A model generated the notes under the pieces. It saw only the letters and a program-made list of their open reading frames with translations, had not been told where the DNA came from and made no database searches. Shown here in pieces: positions 17,004-24,139 of a DNA stretch of 35,569 bases (position 1 is its first letter; every line of letters starts with the position of its first letter). This DNA comes from CAZART01 sp964487555. Its GTDB lineage: Bacteria > Bacteroidota > Rhodothermia > Rhodothermales > VXPQ01. The translations under genes were made by a program, and so were the position numbers. The stretch covers positions 1 through 35,569 of the forward strand of contig CAZART010000050.1 of the NCBI GenBank assembly GCA_964487555.1, read 5' to 3'.

Positions 17004-17076
17004 TCATTAAAGTCTGACGCTAAACTGATTACGGTAACGCACTCAATAGTCAACAACGACATCACGGAGAGCGCAC

Positions 17077-18108
17077 ATGAAACGAATTAGTTCTCTCGCC
17101 ACTGCAGCCGCGCTGGTCATCAGCATTGTCGCCAGCCCGGTGGACGCGCAGCAAGTGCAAGAACCGCAGCCCTTCTTCGTAGGGAATCCCCTCGGTCTGC
17201 CCGTCCATCCGGCCGTTGACGGCGCCTTCGAGGCGATCTCACCGAACGTAAAAGTCTACGGCGCCATCTACTCCGCGGAGAGCTGCTCGTACCACGCCGA
17301 GCGCGGCGTCATCGTCGTGCCGAATCGAGGCGCTCCGCAGCATGTCCAGACCAACGACGCCTGGGTCTCGTTCATCAACCACGACGGGTCGGTGCACACG
17401 GCCAGGTGGATCGGCGTTCAGAACCCGACCGGACGAGCGGGCTTGACGCCACCGCTCGTGCTGAACGAGCCTCTGGGCAGCGACATCGCTGATGGCCTGC
17501 TCTACGTCGCCGACCGCGACGGCGGGACGAGCGCGAATGACCTCAGTGTTGCCGTCATTCGTTCGTTCGACTTGGAGACGGGTGTACCGGCCGGCGAGAT
17601 CCGCGTAGAAGACTCCCCCTGGATCAACGACATCGAGGTCGCGGACGACGGCACAATTTACGCTACGCAAACGGGCGATCTTGGTGACAATCCGGATCCC
17701 AACACGTGGCGCGTATGGAAAATCGCACCCGACGGCGCGGCATCCGTTCTCGTGCAGGCTACGCCGCTCCGTCAGCCCAATGGAATTGGCTTCGATCCGG
17801 AAGGTAACGTCGTCGTCGCCAACTATGGCAACGCTGAGGTACTGACGTTCTCACCGGCCGGCCAACTGGTAAAGACGGAGCACGCGGCGCAGGCCGGCGG
17901 CGACGGGCTCGTGATCATGCCGGACGGGACGAAATACGTGAGCAGCGTCGCACAGGGAGGGGTATCTCGCATGCGTCCGGGCGAGCCCGCCGAGCTCATC
18001 GCCCACAACATCCCGAGCGCCGCGTCGATGTGCTACGATGCCAGTGCAAACCAGCTCGTAATCCCGATGAACCCGAACCACGGCCTCGCGTTCGTGCCGC
18101 TCGAGTAA
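17077..18108 (+). CDS. Exported SMP-30/gluconolactonase-like six-bladed propeller protein
   Basis: A 343-residue protein with signal peptide (cleavage near VDA-Q25) and a series of propeller blades typical of the SMP-30/gluconolactonase/LRE group and NHL-like relatives: DGLLYVADRDGG, WINDIEVADDGTIYATQTGD, QPNGIGFDPEGNVVVANYG, GDGLVIMPDGTKYVSSVAQ. The PNGIGFDPEGN motif is a hallmark of calcium-dependent lactonases in this fold, but activity is not shown. The ATG is preceded by GGAG at 8 bases. Exported location fits a role in sugar-lactone turnover, possibly with the adjacent sugar dehydrogenase-like lipoprotein (225 bp downstream, same strand), since aldose dehydrogenases yield lactones; that link is inference. 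Confidence 0.82.
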   Translation: MKRISSLATAAALVISIVASPVDAQQVQEPQPFFVGNPLGLPVHPAVDGAFEAISPNVKVYGAIYSAESCSYHAERGVIVVPNRGAPQHVQTNDAWVSFINHDGSVHTARWIGVQNPTGRAGLTPPLVLNEPLGSDIADGLLYVADRDGGTSANDLSVAVIRSFDLETGVPAGEIRVEDSPWINDIEVADDGTIYATQTGDLGDNPDPNTWRVWKIAPDGAASVLVQATPLRQPNGIGFDPEGNVVVANYGNAEVLTFSPAGQLVKTEHAAQAGGDGLVIMPDGTKYVSSVAQGGVSRMRPGEPAELIAHNIPSAASMCYDASANQLVIPMNPNHGLAFVPLE

Positions 18109-18332
18109 TCGGTGGCAGCAAGCAGCTAACGACCGGCCTGCCCCTACTCGCGCCCTCCCTCCGCGCCATCGCCCTCCTTCTTTCACCGCAACCTCATGTC
18201 CCTTCCCTCCAACCAATCGAACTCAGCGTTATGGATATCAGGAAAGTCGGCTCGCAATCATCCGGCACGGCGAGCGCCGAATACTTTGTCGGGCCCGACC
18301 GGAAAGATCATGTCTTCAGACAGCACTCTGTC

Positions 18333-19694
18333 ATGCATCCACCCGTCTCGCACGTCGTGCGCACGCTTCAACTGCTTCCTCTCCTCACGACGTTGCTGTT
18401 TGCCGGATGCGGCGATCCGCCGGCCGTCGACCAGCCGACCGACGCAAATGTCGGGGCCGCGAAGATCGTGTGTGCCCCCGACAACGGCGGCATCACGCTG
18501 CCGGACGGGTTTTGTGCGACCCTTGTCGTCGACAGCCTCGGCCCGGCACGCCATCTCGCCGTGGCGCCTAGCGGAGATATTTACGTGAAGACGCGGAGCG
18601 AGGAGGGCGGCATCGCCGCCTTGCGCGACACCACGGGCGACTTCCGGGCCGATGTCATCGAGCGCTTCAGCAATATGACCGAGATGGGTACCGGTAATCT
18701 ACGGGAGACGGGCATCGCTGTCCACAATGGCTATCTGTGGGCCTCGAATACCGAGGCCGTCTATCGCTGGCCGATGCCCGAAGACGGCGCGCTCGTCCCC
18801 GAAGGCGATCCGGAAATCGTAGTCAGCGGCTTCCCGGAGCAGCAGTCGCACGCCTCGAAGTCCTTCGCCTTCGACGAAAACGGATACTTCTACGTTAACG
18901 TGGGCGTCCCATCGAATGCCTGCCAGGAGGAACAGCGTACTCCCGGGTCTCCTGGACAGGATCCCTGTCCAGAACTGGAGCGGCACGGCGGCATCTGGCG
19001 TTTTCAGGCCGACTCGCTGGGCCAGACGCAGCAGAGTGGAACGCGCTATGCCACGGGCCTGCGCAACGTCGTCGGCCTCGACTGGAACGACGCCGCCGGT
19101 GCGCTCTTCGTCACGCAGCACGGGCGCGACCAGTTGAATCAGCTCTGGCCCGACCTCTACACAGTGGAGGAGAACGCCGCGCTGCCCGCCGAGGAGATGC
19201 TGCGCCTCACCGAGGGCGCCGACGCGGGTTGGCCGTACTGCTACTATGACTGGCAGCAGGCGAAGAAGGTGCTCGCCCCCGAGTACGGCGGCGATGGCCA
19301 GGAAGTGGGACGCTGCGCGCAGTACCTCGATCCCGTGGTGGCCTTCCCCGGCCACTGGGCACCAAACGACCTCCTCTTCTACGCGGGCGAGCAGTTCCCC
19401 GAGCGCTACCGTGGCGGCGCTTTCATCGCCTTCCATGGATCGTGGAACCGCGCCCCCCTGCCGCAGGAGGGCTATAAGGTCGCCTTCGTCCCCTTCGAGG
19501 ACGGCGCTCCGGCGGGGGACTACGAGACATTCGCCGACGGCTTCGCGGGTGTGGAGCCAATCCCCGGCCCCGGCGGGGCGGAGTACCGCCCGATGGGCCT
19601 GGCCATGGGACCGGACGACGCGCTCTATCTCTCCGACTCCAAAAACGGTCGCGTCTGGCGCGTGGTATACACCGGAAGAGCGGATGTAGAATAG
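18333..19694 (+). CDS. PQQ-dependent sugar (sorbosone/aldose) dehydrogenase-like lipoprotein
   Basis: A 453-residue lipoprotein with lipobox LFAGC (Cys26 from ATG 18333). The frame is open further upstream but that extension overlaps the previous gene and would hide the signal peptide. The body has the six-bladed GSDH/soluble sorbosone dehydrogenase layout: LPDGFCATLVVDSLGPARHL near the N-terminus, GTRYATGLRNVVGLDW, LFVTQHGRDQLNQLWPD, EMLRLTEGADAGWPYCYYDW, AFIAFHGSWNRAPL, and PMGLAMGPDDALYLSDSKNG. The GLRN, QHGRD and GWPYCYY motifs are those that place catalytic and PQQ/Ca ligands in the family. No c-type haem motif is fused. Probably a periplasmic or surface aldose dehydrogenase using PQQ; substrate unknown. 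Confidence 0.85.
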   Translation: MHPPVSHVVRTLQLLPLLTTLLFAGCGDPPAVDQPTDANVGAAKIVCAPDNGGITLPDGFCATLVVDSLGPARHLAVAPSGDIYVKTRSEEGGIAALRDTTGDFRADVIERFSNMTEMGTGNLRETGIAVHNGYLWASNTEAVYRWPMPEDGALVPEGDPEIVVSGFPEQQSHASKSFAFDENGYFYVNVGVPSNACQEEQRTPGSPGQDPCPELERHGGIWRFQADSLGQTQQSGTRYATGLRNVVGLDWNDAAGALFVTQHGRDQLNQLWPDLYTVEENAALPAEEMLRLTEGADAGWPYCYYDWQQAKKVLAPEYGGDGQEVGRCAQYLDPVVAFPGHWAPNDLLFYAGEQFPERYRGGAFIAFHGSWNRAPLPQEGYKVAFVPFEDGAPAGDYETFADGFAGVEPIPGPGGAEYRPMGLAMGPDDALYLSDSKNGRVWRVVYTGRADVE

Positions 19695-20036
19695 GCAGGT
19701 GGCCTCCGCGAGATCCAGGAGGGCGCCGCCCACATCGAGGGCATGGGGACCGCTACTCCGAGAGCTGCCGGCAATTGGCCGACCGTAGTCGGCGCAATAT
19801 GGGGCGCCATTCCCGACAAGCCGCGGAAAACTGACGGTCCACCTTGAACACGGCGCCAAATTCGGCCTCGCGCGTCGTAGCGAATGATTGGGTACTCTAT
19901 GCCGCAGTCACAGCTTCTCGACCTCCGGACATGAAAGCAGCATGCAATAGTCGGCACATGGAGATGGAGAAAGCGCTCATCATTCAGCCATCGCTTCTCC
20001 TCCACCAGCACCGCGTGCATCACTGCGACGCGTACG
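19695..20036. other. Convergent intergenic region
   Basis: Lies between two convergent genes. A 6-bp stem GCCGAC/GTCGGC with a short loop occurs near 19778-19793 without a T run. No gene, RNA or repeat could be supported; a weak open frame at 19844 has no recognisable similarity. Confidence 0.5.
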
Positions 20037-20945
20037 TTATCTACCCGTTTGGTCGAGAGCGGCCTTCAAGCCGTGAGCAAGTTGATCGGCCGGCCCCGTG
20101 CCCCAATAATGGAGAAAAAACGTGCGCGGCTCCTCGTGGACCATGTGGTTGTGCAGGGCGACGACCTCGATACCGTGCTTGACGAGCGCCTCGATGACCG
20201 GAGCCACTTCGTCTTTGAGCATGGTAAAGTCCCCTGCGACGGCCGCGTGGGTAGGGCTTCCCTGCCAGGATGCCCACGTGTTGAATCCCATGAAGGTGCT
20301 CACGGTCGTCCCGCGGCTCTGCAGCTCTACGTCGGGTCGGCCAATGGTGACCTTGTACACGCCCCGATTCATCTCCCCTTCGTGACCGAGAATCTCTGCA
20401 ATCTGATCCGTGTCGAGCGTGTTCTCGACGGTCGCCGCCGCCGCTTCAGCCGGATCGCCCCCTCGCAGCGATGCCACTTCGTTGAAGACGGCCTTGACAC
20501 CGCGAGCCAGGTCTTCCTCTGCTCCGACGCCGGCGATGTGCATATACATCACATCCGGCTCCTCACGCACGAAGTGGTTATGAAGGCCTGTCACGGTGAG
20601 TCCGTTCTGAATCAGGACATTCTGGACGGGCGCAAGCTCGTCCCCACGAACGACAATGTCGCCCATGACCATCGCGCCCTCGGCTGCCGGAGTAAAGGCG
20701 GCCCAGCTTCCCATTCCCATCGGCGGAATGATCGTGAAGCCGTCGACGGTTACGCCCAGATCGTTCTGCGGGACCGTGACTTTAAACTCACCGCCGCGTG
20801 CAGTGCCTGTCATGCCGAGCACTCGCTCGATTGCTTCGACGTCAACTTCTCTACTCCGGTTAGTTTGCTCCTGCGCGCTCACCGGCGGTACGCCCAGGCC
20901 GATAAGCCAAAAACTGCACAACAGCACGATCCATCCTCTTCGCAT
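20037..20945 (-). CDS. DUF1259 (LppY/LpqO family) exported protein
   Basis: A 302-residue protein with signal peptide (about 1-24, PPVSA-Q) and two tandem DUF1259 units. Each unit has GEFKVTVPQ/GVYKVTIGRPD, a GMGSW/GFNTW block, GD-x-[VT]-x4-E-[LV]-APV, and ends in LHNH (TGLHNHFVREEPDVMYMHIA in the first, ALHNHMVHEEPRTFFLHYWG in the second). The histidine-rich LHNH-x10-14-H pattern is preserved in both halves, suggesting a metal or ligand site, but the family has no settled function. Members in mycobacteria (LppY/LpqO) are lipoproteins; here no lipobox is seen. The neighbouring upstream gene (same strand) is a truncated oxidoreductase, so no operon role can be assigned. Confidence 0.9.
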   Translation of the reverse strand: MRRGWIVLLCSFWLIGLGVPPVSAQEQTNRSREVDVEAIERVLGMTGTARGGEFKVTVPQNDLGVTVDGFTIIPPMGMGSWAAFTPAAEGAMVMGDIVVRGDELAPVQNVLIQNGLTVTGLHNHFVREEPDVMYMHIAGVGAEEDLARGVKAVFNEVASLRGGDPAEAAAATVENTLDTDQIAEILGHEGEMNRGVYKVTIGRPDVELQSRGTTVSTFMGFNTWASWQGSPTHAAVAGDFTMLKDEVAPVIEALVKHGIEVVALHNHMVHEEPRTFFLHYWGTGPADQLAHGLKAALDQTGR

Positions 20946-21092
20946 GGCTAAAGGTCTCCGTCTATGTCAATGGTTTCCAACCATAGGTACGTTCGTACGC
21001 GAAATCCGGTCGCCCCAAAGATGCCGGCCTTTTCCGAGGCGGTGATGGACAAACAACCATGTGCTGCAACGGCGTCATTGGTGTGATCATCG

Positions 21093-21674
21093 TCAAACAC
21101 CGCTCCTGACGGGATTTGAGGCGGAGCTGAGCGTGGCGCCCTGGCGAAGGAGTTCCGTCTGTACGTGGTCGGCCGGGACATTTCGGGGGCTCTCGTGTTT
21201 GCGTGCGGCGAGGGCGGCCGTGACGCCGGCGGCGTGGCCCGTCGCCATGGCGATGGGCATGACGCGATAGGAGGAGTGTGCTTCGTGCGTGCCCGAGATG
21301 CAGCGGCCGGCGACCACGAGGCCGTCGAGGTCTTTCGGGATGAGCGATCGCAGCGGGATGTCGTACGCCTCACCGGCGGGGATCCGTCGAAGCACCGTCC
21401 CTTTTCCTTCCGGATTATGGATGTCCACGGGATAGGAGCCCTGCGCGACCGCATCGTCAAATTTCCGGGCCTTCAGCAGGTCGTCGGCGGTCAGCTGATA
21501 CTCTCCGACAATGCGTCGCGTCTCGCGAATACTGACATTCACGCCGCTCTGCGCCACGTAAGCCTCTTCGAATCCCGGGACATACTTTCTGAAGAATATG
21601 GCTTCGTCCCCGAGATTGATGCCCCCGTAGGAGCCGGATATTCCGATTTTGTAGCACGGCTGGCGGCGCGTCAT
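21093..21674 (-). pseudogene. C-terminal remnant of a FAD-dependent oxidoreductase (PF12831 type)
   Basis: About 165 residues match the C-terminal end of the FAD-dependent oxidoreductase family PF12831: VPGFEEAYVAQSGVNVSIRE, TRRIVGEYQLTADDLL, AVAQGSYPVDIHNPEGKG, YDIPLRSLIPKDLDGLVVAG, RCISGTHEAHSSYRVMPIAM, and ATGHAAGVTAA. The N-terminal GxGxxG dinucleotide-binding domain and about 300 residues are missing, and the first 25 codons of the open frame look unlike the family. Immediately upstream is a 45-bp tandem duplication, so a deletion joint lies near 21640-21700. It stops about 150 bp before the DUF1259 gene. Truncated and probably inactive. Confidence 0.85.
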
Positions 21675-21695
21675 CGTAAGTCCCGCTCATTCTGA

Positions 21696-21785
21696 TCACC
21701 GTTCTAACGCTGTACGGCGGTCCTCTCCGCGCGCACGATGTCACCGTTCTAACGCTGCGCGCCGGTCCTTACCGCGCGCACGGTG
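21696..21785. repeat. 45-bp tandem duplication
   Basis: Two consecutive 45-bp units (21696-21740, 21741-21785), both TCACCGTTCTAACGCTG at the start and CCGCGCGCACG-TG at the end, with several differences in the middle. It lies between the lipoprotein gene's stop and the truncated oxidoreductase, at the likely deletion edge. Confidence 0.85.
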
Positions 21786-21825
21786 TAACAGTCGGGACAA
21801 AGAGATTTGCTCAGACGCCTGGAAG

Positions 21826-22506
21826 TTACGGGGCTCCCTGCCTGATGCGGGCATCGATCGAGATCTCGCTGAGCGTCAGCGAACCGGATATGCCGTTCGA
21901 TTGCATGAGGATGGAGAACAGAAAACCCGACGCATTTCCAAGTGCACCTTCCACGGCCTCCTTCGTTTCGTCCAAAGTGAGAGCACTCAGATCCGCCATA
22001 TTCGGCCTCTCGTCCGCGGGAAGGCTCTCAATCAATTCTTCGATCGAAGCGAGGTCATAGGAACCGCCCAGAAGAGAGATGCTGCGAGGCTGAACGTCCG
22101 TAACCACGTTGTCTTCTATCGTCACGGTGACCGGCGGCAATGGATAGAGAGGCCCGTTAGGCGGTAATCCCATGGAAATGACGAGCGTGAGGGTCCCCGA
22201 CTCTTGAAGCAAGACACGCTTCGCGGCTCCTCCCTCTGCGAATGTAAAAAAGGAGGGCTCCAGTTTGATTTCGTTCAGCTCCACGGCGTCGACGTCCAGC
22301 TCATTTTGGATGGACGCCGTCGACGCAACGGTCTGTCCATCCAGGAACGTTACCGCGACGCCCTCGCTTCCGAGCGCGACGTTGGCGTCATCTACGTCTA
22401 CGATAAGTTCGACGCCCTCGAGCGGATTCGTGACTTCACAGGCTGACGCGCCCAACAAAACGAGTACACAGGTGCATACGAGTGCACGTCTATTCTTGAT
22501 CTTCAT
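21826..22506 (-). CDS. Lipoprotein of unknown function
   Basis: A 226-residue lipoprotein with lipobox GASAC (Cys23) followed by EVTNPLEGVELIVDVDDANV. The rest is predicted beta-rich with two conserved-looking hydrophobic patterns (SGTLTLVISMG; SGSLTLSEISIDARI) and a helix-rich stretch (ASIEELIESLPADERPNMA). I do not recognise the family; the pattern of paired beta strands resembles small outer-membrane-associated lipoproteins. It begins 54 bp after the stop of the upstream barrel gene on the same strand, so the two likely form an operon, and the lipoprotein may partner the barrel. Confidence 0.75.
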   Translation of the reverse strand: MKIKNRRALVCTCVLVLLGASACEVTNPLEGVELIVDVDDANVALGSEGVAVTFLDGQTVASTASIQNELDVDAVELNEIKLEPSFFTFAEGGAAKRVLLQESGTLTLVISMGLPPNGPLYPLPPVTVTIEDNVVTDVQPRSISLLGGSYDLASIEELIESLPADERPNMADLSALTLDETKEAVEGALGNASGFLFSILMQSNGISGSLTLSEISIDARIRQGAP

Positions 22507-22560
22507 ATCGACAGAGGGAATCGTGACAGCGCAGGGGAAGGCCGAATGAGACGAATGCGC

Positions 22561-23214
22561 CTAGTTCAGGCGGATGTTGAATCCCAGCGAGACGACCGGG
22601 TACCATTGAACCCATTCCAGGTTCTGTTCGATCTGAGACGCCTCCGACTCGGTCGGACTCAGCATTCCGCTCGCATTCACGTTTACGTCCGGTGCTCCAG
22701 CATAAATCACGCCGACGTCAAATAAAAAGCCGAACGTTCGCGTGACCGCGTTGCCGTAGCCGAGTCCCAGGTAGGGCGCGAGCTTCGACCCGAAACTCAC
22801 GTCGACGTCGAGGTCGCCGACCTCTTCGGGCGAATACGAGTTTTGACCAACCTCGACCTCCTCGACCGGCACGGCGTTCCCGCGACCCTCAATCCCGTTG
22901 TACATGGCGCCGCCGCTGATCCGGAAACTGCCCTTGAAAGGATGCCAGTCCGCCACAGCAGACACCAAAAACAGGGTGCCCTCGCCCTCGTATTCGACCA
23001 GCGTGCGATCGAGCTCCTCCTCTCCGCTGAAGGAATACGTGAAGTAGCTCACGTCGACGCGCCCATTAAGCGTTCGCACGAGCTGCGTAGCGAGCCCTAC
23101 GCCGATCCCTCCGGTACCCACCCGTGCGGAGGCGCCCAGATTCTGCGCATTCGACTCATCTGGCCCGATCACGAAATACAGAAACGCAATGACGAATACC
23201 GGCCCCAATCGCAT
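22561..23214 (-). CDS. Small outer-membrane beta-barrel protein
   Basis: A 217-residue protein from ATG 23214: signal peptide of about 24 residues (ends SNA-Q), then alternating strands typical of outer-membrane barrels (SARVGTGGIGVGLATQLV, GRVDVSYFTYSFSGEE, LVSAVADWHPFKGSFRISGG, APYLGLGYGNAVTRTFGFLF, DVGVIYAGAPDVNVNA) and a C-terminal strand ending in GFNIRLN. The pattern matches the OmpW/outer-membrane-beta-barrel class common in Bacteroidota, where an ornate loop precedes an NQNLEWVQWYPV segment. The frame extends upstream to 23349 but this would delay the signal peptide; ATG 23253 is another option. The lipoprotein gene follows on the same strand. Confidence 0.75.
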   Translation of the reverse strand: MRLGPVFVIAFLYFVIGPDESNAQNLGASARVGTGGIGVGLATQLVRTLNGRVDVSYFTYSFSGEEELDRTLVEYEGEGTLFLVSAVADWHPFKGSFRISGGAMYNGIEGRGNAVPVEEVEVGQNSYSPEEVGDLDVDVSFGSKLAPYLGLGYGNAVTRTFGFLFDVGVIYAGAPDVNVNASGMLSPTESEASQIEQNLEWVQWYPVVSLGFNIRLN

Positions 23215-23424
23215 GGTTGTGAGGTGGTTGAATGAAAGGTGGAATCGACGCATCAAACGAGGAAATACCCGCGCCCCGGATAGATTTGTGCAACGGGTCG
23301 ACTGGCGGTGCAGGCTGCGAATATAGAGACTCGACCGCGGCCGCATCAAGTCGGGACCAGGCCGCCACGGCTCGTCTATCGAGACGACACCCTCTCAAGC
23401 GATCCGAATTCACAGCACCTACTC

Positions 23425-23522
23425 CCTCCGACGCGTCCGCCTGTGGTGTTCTACGGATGCGCGCCGCGAGCACGTACGTCCTCCAACGCGCCTGCCTGTG
23501 GTGTTCTATGGATGCGCGCCGC
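23425..23522. repeat. Two-copy direct repeat, 55-bp period
   Basis: Two 43-bp copies (23425-23467 and 23480-23522) share the core GCCTGTGGTGTTCTA and GGATGCGCGCCGC, with a few differences and a 12-bp spacer. It lies upstream of the barrel gene's start. No coding capacity is claimed. Confidence 0.75.
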
Positions 23523-23620
23523 TTCGACCGTGCACATTTCGAACCCGCCATGGGCCCAGCGTTTCGGGGATTCAAATGGGTGGGTTTGGGATGCTACTTT
23601 CGGTCTGCGAAGATGTAGGC

Positions 23621-23850
23621 TTTTGTACCCCTGTTTTGCAAACGTAGCACCGCTCGATCGGAGTAACACCGGCTTCATTCGTAATACCGAAGCGCTGGAG
23701 ACGGCGCTCCGCAGGGGCTGTTCGTCGATCCGGTATTACTTCTCACCGTTGCCGGCCGCATTGCAGCATTTTCCGCCGCCTCATAGGTCTTCTCTGCAGG
23801 CGGTGTTACCCCCCGGTCGCGGTGCTACGATCTGAAAACGTAATACAAAA
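23621..23850. repeat. 230-bp imperfect inverted-repeat element (MITE-like or structured RNA)
   Basis: The ends mirror each other over about 55 bp: TTTTGTA (23621-23627) with TACAAAA (23844-23850), GTTTT (23633-23637) with AAAAC (about 23835-23839), GTAGCACCGC (23644-23653) with GCGGTGCTAC (23819-23828), and GTAACACCG (23663-23671) with CGGTGTTAC (23801-23809). Inside, GTAATACCG (23681-23689) pairs with CGGTATTAC (23731-23739) around a further AGCGC/GCGCT hairpin. There is no coding frame. It could be a non-autonomous mobile element or a structured transcript; the pairing is certain, the nature is not. Confidence 0.65.
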
Positions 23851-23912
23851 CAGCGATTTTGCTGCGTCTTTTACGACCACGCAGAGGGCCTCGTCGTCCT
23901 CCTATGCATGCG

Positions 23913-24007
23913 CCCCATACAGGTGCATGTGCCCCATACAGGTGGATGCGCCCCATACAGGTGGATGCGCCCCATACAGGTGGATGCGCCCCATATAGGC
24001 CCGTGCT
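23913..24007. repeat. 19-bp tandem array, five copies
   Basis: The unit CCCCATACAGGTGGATGCG starts at 23913, 23932, 23951, 23970 and 23989. Copies 2-4 are identical, copy 1 has two changes and copy 5 is degenerate. There are no unique spacers, so it is a minisatellite, not a CRISPR array. It lies 130-230 bp beyond the 3' end of alaS. Confidence 0.93.
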
Positions 24008-24139
24008 TGCGAACGTCGGCCAACACGTACGGGTCCTGTCCGCCGGGGCATCCGCCGGCGTATTGGGCCCCGCCGTCGTGGTCATCTGCCCGGGCCGGCT
24101 GCTGATCGTTCGCTGCGTCCAGTGAGGCCGGCGCCGACC

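Noticed and set aside
18030..18332. Upstream extension of the sugar dehydrogenase-like frame
   Set aside because: Overlaps the previous gene and would place the lipobox about 125 residues into the protein.
23913..24007. CRISPR array
   Set aside because: Repeats are head to tail without unique spacers; the same holds for 29624-29750.
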